From Hwanghaeella sp964350445 (GTDB lineage: Bacteria > Pseudomonadota > Alphaproteobacteria > UBA8366 > Aestuariispiraceae): a stretch of 64,000 nucleotides of DNA. Where the stretch lies: contig CAYGKA010000006.1 of NCBI GenBank assembly GCA_964350445.1, positions 67,370 through 131,369 on the forward strand, in the 5' to 3' direction. A program made the position numbers and the translations under genes. Position 1 is the first letter of the stretch; each line of letters starts with the position of its first letter. This document shows, piece after piece, positions 52,032-60,598 of the stretch. The notes under the pieces were generated by a model. That model ran no database searches and had not been told where the DNA came from. It was given only the letters and a program-made list of their open reading frames with translations.

Positions 52032-52675
52032 CCCGTACCTGCCGATGCCGCCTGTTCGCCCAGTAACTTGCCCAAATAGGCCTGGACCGGTTGCAACTGG
52101 GTCAATTCGTCGAAAGACCCGGCGTGACTGAGGTTGCCTTTCTGAACGAAGATAAAGCGTTCGCAGATTTCCCGCAGGATATCCAGATGGAAGCGCTCGT
52201 TAGGATGGACACACAGAAACACCAGCCGGTTCTCAGCGCGTAACTTCCGAAAGAAATCCAGCATGAAGCCGATATAACCGTCCTGTGTATTGAACTGCGG
52301 TTCGTCGAACAGATGAACGAGTGGATAGTCGCTGCCTGCCCGTTCCATCATGAAGGCCGGCTTACGGCGGGCGAAATGGCGCACCTGGTAGGATTGATGA
52401 TAATGAATCGCCAATCGGTCGCGCTCGTCATAGCGGACATTGTGGATGTTCCTACCGGCACAGACGACCTTGCCCGCAGTCGGTACGTTTGACCCGGTCA
52501 TCAGTTCGAACAGCGTCGTCTTTCCCGACCCGTTCGGTCCCATGAGGCCGACGATCTGCGGTTTCTCAATGGTGAAATCCGCCTCCAGCCGGAAGGTCTC
52601 CCGCTTGCGGAAGGTTCCCTTGCCATAAGTTTTGACCAGACCGTCCACGTGCAGCATCGGCGCGTTCATCGTCAA
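52028..52675 (-). CDS. ABC ATPase without LSGGQ signature, third ATPase of the Liv operon
   Basis: 215 residues. Walker A GPNGSGKTT (46-54), Q-loop region YHQSYQ (92-97), Walker B LVHLFDEPQF (119-128) and H-loop CVHPNERF (His157) are all present, but between Q-loop and Walker B there is no LSGGQ or recognisable variant and the helical domain is very short. A complete LivG and LivF are encoded just upstream, so this is an additional ATPase. It may replace one partner, or act as a regulatory nucleotide-binding subunit. Coupled by ATGA overlap to LivF and to the cupin, arguing that it is expressed. Confidence 0.82.
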   Translation of the reverse strand: MTMNAPMLHVDGLVKTYGKGTFRKRETFRLEADFTIEKPQIVGLMGPNGSGKTTLFELMTGSNVPTAGKVVCAGRNIHNVRYDERDRLAIHYHQSYQVRHFARRKPAFMMERAGSDYPLVHLFDEPQFNTQDGYIGFMLDFFRKLRAENRLVFLCVHPNERFHLDILREICERFIFVQKGNLSHAGSFDELTQLQPVQAYLGKLLGEQAASAGTG

Positions 52676-53367
52676 ACCCCCAGCAATCGTTCGCGCAGCG
52701 CGGTGTCGTTCAAAAGATCGCCCGCCGCGCCTTGGTGGACGATACGGCCATGGGCCATGACATAAACCCGGTCGGACACTTCCAACGCGGCCAAGGCGTT
52801 CTGTTCCACGATCAGCACCGATATGCCTTCCGACTTCAGGCGCCGGATCGTCTTCATCACGTCTTGGACGATCTTGGGCGCCAGGCCCTGCGACGGTTCG
52901 TCGAACAGGACGAGGCCCGGCGACCCGAGCAACGCGCGGGAAATGGCGACCATCTGCATCTCGCCGCCAGACAGGTTCTCGCTGTCGCGGTGCATCAGAT
53001 GCTCAAGGGCGGAGAAAATCTCGAACATCTCTCCCAGAGTCCAAGAGCGAAATCGGCTGTTGCGCCGGCCGATGGACAGGTTCTGCTCGACCTTCAGCGT
53101 CGGGAAGATGCGCCGGTCATCCGGGACCCAGCCAATGCCGAGTCGCACGATGTCATGGGTCTGCATGGTTGACACGTCGGTGCCGTCGAACTCGATCCGT
53201 CCGCTCTTCGGCGGGGTCAGCCCCAGGATGGAGCGAATGGTCGTCGTCTTGCCGACGCCATTTGCGCCCAGCAGGGCGACGACCTCCCCCTCACCGACGG
53301 AAAGCGACGTGCCGAACAGCGCTTGGGTTTCGCCATAGAAGGTTTCGATATTGTCGACCTGGAGCAT
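52672..53367 (-). CDS. livF: ABC transporter ATPase LivF
   Basis: 231 residues from the ATG at 53367, which shares a base with the LivG TGA; the longer frame to 53454 lies in livG. Walker A GANGVGKTT, signature NLSGGEMQMVAISRALL, Walker B LVLFDEPSQGLAP and the LivF-type switch LIVEQNALAALEVSDR. Normal LivF length and sequence. It works with LivG at 53367-54110 and the LivH/LivM permeases. Confidence 0.9.
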   Translation of the reverse strand: MLQVDNIETFYGETQALFGTSLSVGEGEVVALLGANGVGKTTTIRSILGLTPPKSGRIEFDGTDVSTMQTHDIVRLGIGWVPDDRRIFPTLKVEQNLSIGRRNSRFRSWTLGEMFEIFSALEHLMHRDSENLSGGEMQMVAISRALLGSPGLVLFDEPSQGLAPKIVQDVMKTIRRLKSEGISVLIVEQNALAALEVSDRVYVMAHGRIVHQGAAGDLLNDTALRERLLGV

Positions 53368-54110
53368 CAGTTGATCTCCCCCAGATTGGACCGCCGCACC
53401 CAAGGATTGGCGCGCAATTCGTCCGGCGCTCCCTCGGCAATGACCTGCCCCCAATGGATCACGGAGATTCTATCCGCCAAGGCGAAGAGAAATTGCATGT
53501 CGTGTTCGATCATGACGATCGTCGTGTGCTCCTTCAGCGACAGGATTAGATCCGCCAACCGGTTGGTGCCGTCGGCGCCCAGCCCGGCGGTTGGTTCGTC
53601 CACGAACAGCAGGCGCGGCTCGGTCGCCAGTGCGACGCCGATTTCCAGCGCTCGCCTTTCCCCATAGGACAGGCTCCGGGAATTGGTATTGGCACGGCTG
53701 CGCAGACCGACCCTGTCGAGAACCGCAAGAGCCCGGTCCTGCATCTCGCTATCCGCATCAATCGCGTGCAGCGGGTTGGCAACCTTCCGCCTGACGCCCG
53801 GCAGGGCGATCAGGACATTGTCGAGTGCCGTGTACTCGTCGAACAGATTCATGATCTGGAAGGACCGCGATATTCCCTTCTGCACGATCCTGTCCGGCGC
53901 ACTGCCGGTGATATCCTGGCCATCGAACAGGACGCGGCCGCGATCGGGCCTGTACCGGCCGGTCAAGACATTGAAACAGGTCGTCTTGCCGGCCCCGTTC
54001 GGCCCCATGATCCCGGAAAGCTGACCTTCCTCGAAGGAAAGGTTTATCTCCTCCAGAACGACTTGCTGGCCGAAACGCTTGTGCAGGTGCTGGGCTTCGA
54101 ACAATGCCAT
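53367..54110 (-). CDS. livG: ABC transporter ATPase LivG
   Basis: 247 residues. Walker A GPNGAGKTT near residue 37, signature SLSYGERRALEIGVAL typical of LivG, Walker B LLFVDEPTAGLGA and H-loop MIEHDMQFLFALADR. Unlike the LivG of the first transporter the signature is canonical. The ATG follows the LivM stop by three bases. It forms the ATPase pair with LivF encoded immediately downstream. Confidence 0.9.
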   Translation of the reverse strand: MALFEAQHLHKRFGQQVVLEEINLSFEEGQLSGIMGPNGAGKTTCFNVLTGRYRPDRGRVLFDGQDITGSAPDRIVQKGISRSFQIMNLFDEYTALDNVLIALPGVRRKVANPLHAIDADSEMQDRALAVLDRVGLRSRANTNSRSLSYGERRALEIGVALATEPRLLFVDEPTAGLGADGTNRLADLILSLKEHTTIVMIEHDMQFLFALADRISVIHWGQVIAEGAPDELRANPWVRRSNLGEIN

Positions 54111-54113
54111 GGG

Positions 54114-55133
54114 TCAGCCCTCCGCCTTAGCAGGTTTGCCGTCGGGTTGCCCGCCACGAAACTTCGCCTTGATCATCAAATCGTGCCACATGCCCGCCAG
54201 GCCGTCCGGCTTGAACATGACGAGAAGCATGAACATCAGGCCGAACCACAACAGCCAGGTTTCCGTATAGGCACCCAGGACATCCCGGGCGACGAAGTAG
54301 AGGACGACCCCGAGTACCGGTCCCCAGAAACTGACGAAGCCGCCACCGATCAGCACTATCAACACGATGGTTCCGGACCATTGCAGGCTCATGATATTGA
54401 TGTAGGCGCCTTCTTGCGCCATCGCGAACAGGCCGCCCGCCAAACCCGCAATGACGGTGGAGAGGGTGAAGACCGACCATTTGATCAGGGCCACGCGATA
54501 CCCGATGAAGGCCACGCGCATTTCGTTCTGCTTGATCGCCCGCAGGACGCGCCCATAGGGCGAATTGGTCAGCCGCCAAAGCAGAATGACCAGCACCGCG
54601 AACACCGCAAAGCAGAGATAGTAAAGCTGCTCGTTGGACTGCGTCGGTAAAGCAACAAAGCCCAATTCGGCCGGCAGCCGCTGAATGTTCAGCAGCCCGT
54701 CTTCACCGCCGGTCACGTCGGTCCACTTGCTGGCGACGAAGAAGTATATTTGTCCGAACGCAATCGACATCAGCGCGAAATAGATCCCCCGCCGGTGGGA
54801 CAGGAAAAGCGCCGTCGCCGCGCCGAAACCGCCCGTCACGATCGCCGCCGCGGCAAGGCAGAACCATAGATTCGGCCATACCTCGAACTGGGCAAGGCCG
54901 TAAACATAGGCCCCGATACCGAAGAATGCGCCATGCCCGAAGGACGGAAGGCCCGTGTAACCGAGCAGCAGATTGTATCCCAAGGCGAAGATAACCCAGA
55001 TCAGCACCTCGACCCCCAGATATTGATAGAGACCCACCGCTTCGATCCAGAGCGGCATGGTGCCGAACAAGACCAGTGCCGCCACGATCTGCGGCGTCAC
55101 CCAGGCCTTGGTTTGTTTTGTCGGATACTCCAT
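54114..55133 (-). CDS. livM: Branched-chain-type ABC permease LivM
   Basis: 339 residues, about nine hydrophobic segments. LivM landmarks are LLLGYTGLPSFGHGAFFGIG near the N terminus, the coupling loop YGRVLRAIKQNEMRVAFIGY and GGGFVSFWGPVLGVVLYFVA. The C-terminal tail is hydrophilic and Lys/Pro-rich. It lies 18 bp after livH. With LivH it forms the channel of the second Liv transporter. Confidence 0.9.
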   Translation of the reverse strand: MEYPTKQTKAWVTPQIVAALVLFGTMPLWIEAVGLYQYLGVEVLIWVIFALGYNLLLGYTGLPSFGHGAFFGIGAYVYGLAQFEVWPNLWFCLAAAAIVTGGFGAATALFLSHRRGIYFALMSIAFGQIYFFVASKWTDVTGGEDGLLNIQRLPAELGFVALPTQSNEQLYYLCFAVFAVLVILLWRLTNSPYGRVLRAIKQNEMRVAFIGYRVALIKWSVFTLSTVIAGLAGGLFAMAQEGAYINIMSLQWSGTIVLIVLIGGGFVSFWGPVLGVVLYFVARDVLGAYTETWLLWFGLMFMLLVMFKPDGLAGMWHDLMIKAKFRGGQPDGKPAKAEG

Positions 55134-55151
55134 TACGAACCCCGCAGGCGC

Positions 55152-56075
55152 CTAGGCTTCAAGCACGCTGGCCTTGCCGGCCAAACCGCGCGAGCGGAAG
55201 GTGACGACCGCCAAAAGAAGCAGATACATGGAAAGAAGCGACCAATCAGTCAGGAAAGCCGCCGTCAGCGCGACAACGATGCCGACCATCAGACCGGCGC
55301 TGACCGCACCCCAGAAACTGCCGACGCCACCCAACACAATGACCACAAAGGCGGGAATGACCGCGTCGACCCCGACCACGGGACGCACCCCCCAAATGGG
55401 CGCCATGATGACGCCCGCCACCCCGGCCAGGACCGCGCCGAAACCGAAGACCAGCAGCCGCAGAACCTTCAAATTGTAACCCAGGGCGCGGACCATCTCG
55501 CTGTCATGGGCGCCCGCCTTGATGACCGCCCCGTAGGGTGTCTTGTTCAAAAAGACCCAGAGCAGTCCGATCATGGCGGCGGCGAAGAACGCCGCATAGA
55601 TCCGATAGGTCGAATAGATCAGGTCGCCGAAAATGAAACCGCCGGAAATTTCCTTTGGCGTCGGCAGATAATATTCGCTGGATCCCCAAATTTCGCGGAT
55701 CACTTCCTCGAGCACCAGGGCAGCGCCAAAGGTCAACAGCAAGCCGTAGAGCGGATCCGCCCCATAGGTGCGCCGCAAGCAGATCTCCAATCCCATGCCG
55801 ACGATGCCGGCCAGGAGCGGCCCGACCACAAGAGCGATCAGATAGCGCGGGATTGCGGGCAGGTCGTAATAGGGCTGCATGAATTCGTAAGAAAACCCGC
55901 CATCGGGCGACATCATCATCACTGCCCCATAGGCCCCCAAGGTGAAGAGAGAGCCGTGAGCCAGGTTGATGACTTCCATGACACCGATGATCAGCATGAA
56001 ACCCAGAGCCAGCAAGGCGAAGAGCAAGCCGAGCGCTATGCCATTGATCAAATGGGGAATGAGGTCGTAGAGCAT
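55152..56075 (-). CDS. livH: Branched-chain-type ABC permease LivH
   Basis: 307 residues, polytopic. LivH landmarks: FMLIIGVMEVINLAHGSLFT near the N terminus, GAVIKAGAHDSEMVRALGYN as the coupling loop and AFVVIVLGGVGSFWGAVSAG near the C terminus. It starts 84 bp after the binding-protein stop, with a strong hairpin in between, and is co-oriented with livM, livG and livF. Confidence 0.9.
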   Translation of the reverse strand: MLYDLIPHLINGIALGLLFALLALGFMLIIGVMEVINLAHGSLFTLGAYGAVMMMSPDGGFSYEFMQPYYDLPAIPRYLIALVVGPLLAGIVGMGLEICLRRTYGADPLYGLLLTFGAALVLEEVIREIWGSSEYYLPTPKEISGGFIFGDLIYSTYRIYAAFFAAAMIGLLWVFLNKTPYGAVIKAGAHDSEMVRALGYNLKVLRLLVFGFGAVLAGVAGVIMAPIWGVRPVVGVDAVIPAFVVIVLGGVGSFWGAVSAGLMVGIVVALTAAFLTDWSLLSMYLLLLAVVTFRSRGLAGKASVLEA

Positions 56076-56116
56076 CTGTCCGCGAGTATCCGGAAAAAAA
56101 TCAAAGAGAAGGGAAT

Positions 56117-56148
56117 GACCGGGCCGGCCTAGAGACGCCGGCCCGGTC
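56117..56148 (-). terminator. Hairpin between Liv binding-protein and permease genes
   Basis: A perfect 12-bp stem (GACCGGGCCGGC at 56117-56128 with 56137-56148) has an 8-base loop; on the minus strand it is followed by ATTCCCTTCTCTTTGATTTT. It lies directly after the binding-protein stop codon and fits a partial terminator before livH. Confidence 0.78.
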
Positions 56149-56158
56149 CACGGGTCAC

Positions 56159-57454
56159 TTAACCCTGATCGTAGCTTGGCGTTGCGTCATAGGACTCCAG
56201 CGCGCAGCTGTCGTCCGCCGAGGCCCGGATGGCGTCCGGATCGGACCAACTGAGGATCTTGAAGTAATCCGTATCGTCCTTCGGCGCGGCGTTGCCTTCC
56301 GCCAGATAGATCGTTTGCTGCACATGATGGGACGCCGGGTCGATGACGGCGTCGAAATGCTGCATCCGGTCATCGGCCGACATTTTCCGGCCTTCCAAGG
56401 CCTTGATGACCTTCATGTTGTCGGTCGACCCGACTTCCTCGACCACCCGAAGCAATTCCCGCATCGCGACATAGCCGTTATAGGTGACGTTGCCGGGCAC
56501 GCTGATACGGGTGACCGGATAGCGTTCCTGATAGGCCTTCACGAAATCGGCGACGCCGGGCAAGTCCAGGTAATGGTACCAGGTCGTGCCGAACACGCCG
56601 AAGGCGGCATCGGCGCCAAGCCCGAAGACATCCGGCCAATCCTGCTGGTTGTTCATCCAGGCAGGCTTGCGGTCCAACCCCATATCACTGACCTGCTGGC
56701 GCATGACCTTGAAATCGTCACCGCCGACCGCGGCGGCAACCACATCAGGCTTCGCCTGCTGGATCTTCAACAACACGCTCGACCAGTCGCGCGTCCCGAC
56801 GGGAATGGCTACTTCATCCATGATGTTGGCGCCGAACTTCGTCGCGACCTTTTTCGTCGCCTCATTCGTATTCTGACCCCAGACATAGTCGTTGTAGACC
56901 AGAAGCCAGTTCTTGCCGAAGGTCGTGATTGCGTTCCGGGCAGCCGCCAGGGAGAAGTTCTCTCCGCTGCCGTCCCAGACGAATTTGACCCGATGACAGT
57001 TCTTGCCGGACTCAGTCGGTGAACTGGAATTCGTGTTGAAATAGATGCAGCCGTATTTCTGTGCGACCTGGCTGATCGCATTGGCCGTACCCGATTGGAT
57101 GGCGCCAACCAGAAAATGCACGTTTTCCCGCGTGATCATCCGCTCGGCGACGCGTGTGCCCGTTTGCGGGTTCGTCTCCGTGTCCATCCAGACCGTTTCG
57201 ATTTTACGCCCCAGGACGCCGCCCTTTTCATTGAACTCCGCAACAGCCATTTCCGTGCCGCGCTTCTCCGCCTGTCCGGAATTGGCGAACTGACCGCTGG
57301 CGTCGTGGGTCAGGCCGATCCGGATCGGCTTGTCCGACGCGGCGGCATAAACGTGATTGTGCTTCCACGGTCCGAAAAGGGCCGCGCCTCCGACTGCGCC
57401 CGACCCCAATGCGGTTTTCAAAAAGCCGCGACGCGATTGCTTCACTTTAGACAT
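56159..57454 (-). CDS. ABC transporter substrate-binding protein with Tat signal
   Basis: 431 residues. The N terminus SRRGFLKTALGSGAVGGAAL carries a twin-arginine (RRGFLK) export motif, so it is probably folded before export. The mature part is a Peripla_BP_6 protein: PIRIGLTHDASGQFANSGQA, GAIQSGTANAISQVAQKYGC, YNDYVWGQNTNEATKKVATK and YNGYVAMRELLRVV. It resembles the amide/urea-type subgroup of LivK proteins more than leucine-binding protein. It supplies the permease encoded downstream. First cytosol-facing gene after the cupin at 57563. Confidence 0.88.
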   Translation of the reverse strand: MSKVKQSRRGFLKTALGSGAVGGAALFGPWKHNHVYAAASDKPIRIGLTHDASGQFANSGQAEKRGTEMAVAEFNEKGGVLGRKIETVWMDTETNPQTGTRVAERMITRENVHFLVGAIQSGTANAISQVAQKYGCIYFNTNSSSPTESGKNCHRVKFVWDGSGENFSLAAARNAITTFGKNWLLVYNDYVWGQNTNEATKKVATKFGANIMDEVAIPVGTRDWSSVLLKIQQAKPDVVAAAVGGDDFKVMRQQVSDMGLDRKPAWMNNQQDWPDVFGLGADAAFGVFGTTWYHYLDLPGVADFVKAYQERYPVTRISVPGNVTYNGYVAMRELLRVVEEVGSTDNMKVIKALEGRKMSADDRMQHFDAVIDPASHHVQQTIYLAEGNAAPKDDTDYFKILSWSDPDAIRASADDSCALESYDATPSYDQG

Positions 57455-57562
57455 CGGTTTCCTCCAGCATTCTTAGTTTGTTCATTGTCAATGTCCGGCT
57501 TGTGGTGTGCCGGTTAAGTGCCATCCGCCGCCGACATCCCCCGGATGCCGTAGCAGCGATGG

Positions 57563-57985
57563 TCACGGTGCGATCTGCACCGTCTCGCTTTCGGCAGGAA
57601 CGAGTATTTCCATTGCCGTGTAATCATCGGAATGTTCGATCAGGCGATGCGGGATCTCCGGCTCCTGATACATGACGGAGCCCTCTTCCAAACGGACTTC
57701 GCCCACACCTTCGAAATGCATGAGAGCCCAGCCCTTCAGCACATAGACCATCTGAAAATCGACCTTGTGGTAGTGCAGGTCGCCCTGGCCGGGGCACGGT
57801 TGGTTGGGACGGTGGATATGGGCCTGAAATTTGCCGCCGGTCTTCTCGGACATGCCGAAGTCACGGTAGTCGAATTGTCCCCGAAGACCGGGCTTCCAAT
57901 CAGCATCCGCTGCATGCTGGACGTGGAACTTGCCTTTTTGAAAAGCCAACGGCGCATAACTGTCCTTGTCCGTGTCCGTCGTCAT
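57563..57985 (-). CDS. Cupin-domain protein
   Basis: 140 residues from the ATG at 57985, with the strong AAGGAGGGATC site; a GTG/ATG extension to 58009 is not needed. The cupin core is HIHRPNQPCPGQGDLHYHKV, VYVLKGWALMHFEG and GSVMYQEPEIPHRLIEHSDD, with His residues suited to metal binding. It is the first gene of the minus-strand cluster, 108 bp before the binding-protein gene, immediately downstream of the RpiR operators. Possible sugar isomerase or sensor; not determined. Confidence 0.85.
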   Translation of the reverse strand: MTTDTDKDSYAPLAFQKGKFHVQHAADADWKPGLRGQFDYRDFGMSEKTGGKFQAHIHRPNQPCPGQGDLHYHKVDFQMVYVLKGWALMHFEGVGEVRLEEGSVMYQEPEIPHRLIEHSDDYTAMEILVPAESETVQIAP

Positions 57986-58047
57986 GATCCCTCCTTGAAC
58001 CCCAACCATTCTGTCTTGCGGATGGCAGAAACAGAATTTTTATTCCT

Positions 58048-58127
58048 TGAAATGAATTAGAATGAATTTTTCATTTCATTGTCAAGAATGAATTTTCTAT
58101 TATCTGCATATGAATGAATTTTCATTC
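58048..58127. promoter_or_regulatory. Three tandem RpiR operators, 26-bp spacing
   Basis: Three AATGAA-spacer-TTCATT palindromes begin at 58061, 58087 and 58113, exactly 26 bp apart. The first (AATGAATTTTTCATT, 58061-58075) sits within a wider TGAAATGA...TCATTTCA repeat at 58048-58078. The second is imperfect (right arm TTCTAT). The third is perfect: GAATGAA-TT-TTCATTC at 58112-58127. The block occupies the divergent gap between the RpiR gene and the cupin/Liv operon and is the likely RpiR-binding region. Confidence 0.75.
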
Positions 58128-58187
58128 TTTTCCATGGTCAGGCCCGGGCAACACCGGCTATAGGTGAAGGCGAACAAAGGTTGGAAA

Positions 58188-59060
58188 ATGAGCGATACCC
58201 CCCCTATTCCCGTTCCCGCGGCCTCTTTCGACAGTTTGCGACACCACATTCAGGCCCGGTTCGACGAGTTGAGCCCGCACTTGCAGCGGCTCGCCCGCAA
58301 CGCCTTGGAAGACCCCAATGCCTTCGCGCTTGAAACGGTCGCAACCTTGGCGGAGGCGAACGAAGTCCAACCATCGACATTGATTCGTTTTGCCAAGGAG
58401 TTCGGCTTTTCCGGATTTTCGGAAATGCAAAAGGTGTTCAAGGTTCGGTTGATCGAAGGTGCGCCGGCATATCGCGAACAGATCTATCGGCACCGTCAGC
58501 AGTTGGAGAAAGCTGCCGAAGACCATCCCGAAGCGTTGCTTCGCGAGTTCGCCGATGCATCCATTCTATGCTTGGAGCGGTTGAAATCGACTGTGCCGAT
58601 TGACGACTTGACCCGGGCCATCGAAATGATCGCCAAAGCGGATCAGGTCTATGTCATCGGCCAGCGCCGCGCCTTTCCGATCGCCGCTTATCTGGCCTAC
58701 GGCCTGACCCGGTTGGAACAACGCACCCAGCTGCTCGACTTCGTCGGCGGCATGGTGCCGCAACAAGTCGCCTTGCTGCGGCCGACCGATCTGCTCATCG
58801 CCGTGGCCTTTGCCGAATATACGCCAGCTGTCGTCGAAGCGGTGCATGACGCCTATATCCGTGACGTTCCCACATTGACCCTGACCGACACGCCGACAAG
58901 CCCCTTGGCCAAGAATGCGCACACTTATTTCTGCGTGGACGATGCCGACATCCATCGATTCCGGCCGATTGCCGCCTCCATGTGCCTGGCGCAGACTCTG
59001 ATCATCGGGACGAGCTATTTCATCGATGCGAAAAAAGCGCAGGAAGCCGAGACGGCCTAA
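58188..59060 (+). CDS. RpiR-family transcriptional regulator (HTH-SIS)
   Basis: 290 residues from the ATG at 58188; a GTG at 58164 in frame is an alternative. The N-terminal RpiR HTH reads FALETVATLAEANEVQPSTL and IRFAKEFGFSGFSEMQKVFK. The C-terminal SIS sugar-isomerase domain has VYVIGQRRAFPIAAYLAYGL and LTLTDTPTSPLAKNAHTYFC. RpiR proteins normally sense a phosphosugar or sugar acid, which supports the view that the divergent operon handles a carbohydrate-like compound. Confidence 0.9.
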   Translation: MSDTPPIPVPAASFDSLRHHIQARFDELSPHLQRLARNALEDPNAFALETVATLAEANEVQPSTLIRFAKEFGFSGFSEMQKVFKVRLIEGAPAYREQIYRHRQQLEKAAEDHPEALLREFADASILCLERLKSTVPIDDLTRAIEMIAKADQVYVIGQRRAFPIAAYLAYGLTRLEQRTQLLDFVGGMVPQQVALLRPTDLLIAVAFAEYTPAVVEAVHDAYIRDVPTLTLTDTPTSPLAKNAHTYFCVDDADIHRFRPIAASMCLAQTLIIGTSYFIDAKKAQEAETA

Positions 59061-59117
59061 CGAATCCTTACGAATTCAAAAGCGCCACGCACAATGGACG
59101 CCGGGTAAGGGGCGCAC

Positions 59118-60596
59118 CTAATTGTCTACCGAATAGGCGGGAATGGTCGACAATGCGCCAAGACGGTGCAGCGTTTCCAACGTCGCCCCGGCAACGGCGA
59201 GTTTGTTGGCGCGCTGGAAGTCCGCGAGTGCGTCGGTCAGCGTTTGCCGGTCGATCGGTTCGGCGGGGGCAAAGCCGGCGTCGGTCAGGAACCGCGCAAG
59301 GGCCAGGAGTTCCTCCTCCTCGTAAATCGAGAGGAAGTCGATCCCGGTCAGGTTCACACGGGCCTGCCGGTATCCCTGTTTGGAGGCTTTTAGCAGCCAC
59401 TCTGTCCCGGCCTGGAAATCCTGTTCGATTCCCTGTCCGTTCAGATACATGACGCCAAGATTGTTCTCGGCAAAGACGAACCCTTTTTCAGCGGCTTCCC
59501 GGTACAAGGGGACGGCTTCATCAAAACGGCGTGCGGCGTCGAATGCGCGGGCCAAGTTATGTATGAACCGTGGGTTTTCCGGGTCGCCATCGACCGCCAT
59601 GCGGCAGGCGGGTATCGCTTCTTCCACCTTGATGCTGTCGAATTCGACACCCGGAATGCCCAGGTTGTTGTAGGGTTCCGCCGCCAGATAGTCGCAATCC
59701 AAAGGTTCGGGAAACCGGAAATAGACCTCGTTCGTCAGCCGCACCAGATATTCCGGCCGCTGCGCACCGTTGGTGTTTCTCAGAACATCCCCGGCAACTG
59801 CCCGGAACATCCGGCCAACTTCCAGGCCCGGCTCGTCCAACCGTGACAAAAGAGCAGCGGTATAGGGGCTGTGCTCTCCATCGCCGTCGGATGCGGTCTT
59901 CCCGGCCGCCGCAGCATAGGCGATGACTGTTCCATAGGCCTCACCCTCTTCGGCGCGATTGACTTCCACGGCCTCTGAGAATGTTGACAAGGGAGCAAGC
60001 CCCCGGCTGGCGGTCTGGACTGCGCCGGGCTGTCCATTGCCCCCCGACCCTTCCGAAATCTCCGCCACGCGGTCCAGGAAGGGATTATTACGGCAGGCAT
60101 CCAAGATGATGATCTTCGCCTTGGCCAATCGGTCGAGCCTCGACACGAGACGCGAAACGTCAACCAGTTCCCGTCGAACGCTCTTCGGGTCTTCGAGCCG
60201 CGCATCCACTGGGATCAGATGGTTCACGTCGCCGACCTGAATGCTGTGCCCCGCAAAATAGAACAGCGCTATATCGGCATCGAGCGCGGCATCCAGGAAA
60301 TCATCTTCCGCGTCACGCAGGTCGTCGATCGTCGGATTGACGACCTCGATGACGTCGAAACCGATTCCTTTCAGTTTTCCTGCCACCGCGGCCGCGTCCC
60401 GCACCGGGTTTGCAAGCGGCTGCTGGTCAAGATAGTCCGCCGCGCCGACAACCAGCGCCACCTTGCGAATGTTCCGGTTGAAGACGTCATTGCCTGCCGC
60501 CTGCGCATTACCTTGCAGCACAATGGCCAGCACCAGCAGATGAAACGCCACAAGGACGAAAGGTATCCCGGCACCGGTGGGCCGCCGTCTCATCAA
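59118..60596 (-). CDS. Caspase-family protein with Sel1 and PG-binding-like regions
   Basis: 492 residues. A Sec signal or anchor (about 9-34) is followed by a peptidase C14 domain: RKVALVVGAADY, catalytic His117 in FYFAGHSIQ and catalytic Cys168 in ILDACRNNPF. This is the DACRNNP type of bacterial orthocaspase; GHS replaces the usual GHG. The C-terminal part carries a Sel1/TPR-like unit (FAENNLGVMYLNGQGIEQDF) and a peptidoglycan-binding-like tail (DALADFQRANKLAVAGATLE). Predicted exported cysteine protease with Arg/Lys-type specificity, target unknown. It follows the large repeat protein by two bases, so the two are surely co-expressed. Confidence 0.87.
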   Translation of the reverse strand: MMRRRPTGAGIPFVLVAFHLLVLAIVLQGNAQAAGNDVFNRNIRKVALVVGAADYLDQQPLANPVRDAAAVAGKLKGIGFDVIEVVNPTIDDLRDAEDDFLDAALDADIALFYFAGHSIQVGDVNHLIPVDARLEDPKSVRRELVDVSRLVSRLDRLAKAKIIILDACRNNPFLDRVAEISEGSGGNGQPGAVQTASRGLAPLSTFSEAVEVNRAEEGEAYGTVIAYAAAAGKTASDGDGEHSPYTAALLSRLDEPGLEVGRMFRAVAGDVLRNTNGAQRPEYLVRLTNEVYFRFPEPLDCDYLAAEPYNNLGIPGVEFDSIKVEEAIPACRMAVDGDPENPRFIHNLARAFDAARRFDEAVPLYREAAEKGFVFAENNLGVMYLNGQGIEQDFQAGTEWLLKASKQGYRQARVNLTGIDFLSIYEEEELLALARFLTDAGFAPAEPIDRQTLTDALADFQRANKLAVAGATLETLHRLGALSTIPAYSVDN

Positions 60597-60598
60597 CT

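Noticed and set aside
52028..52675. Signature-less ABC gene as a pseudogene
   Set aside because: The frame is intact, other nucleotide-binding motifs are kept and both ends are translationally coupled to neighbours.
54933..56132. 399-codon plus-strand frame opposite livM/livH
   Set aside because: Highly charged Gln/Asp/His-rich antisense translation of membrane protein genes; not credible as a protein.
58048..58127. Repeats here as a mini CRISPR or integration site
   Set aside because: The repeats are short palindromes with 26-bp period in a divergent promoter next to an RpiR gene, which operators explain; there are no cas genes or spacers.
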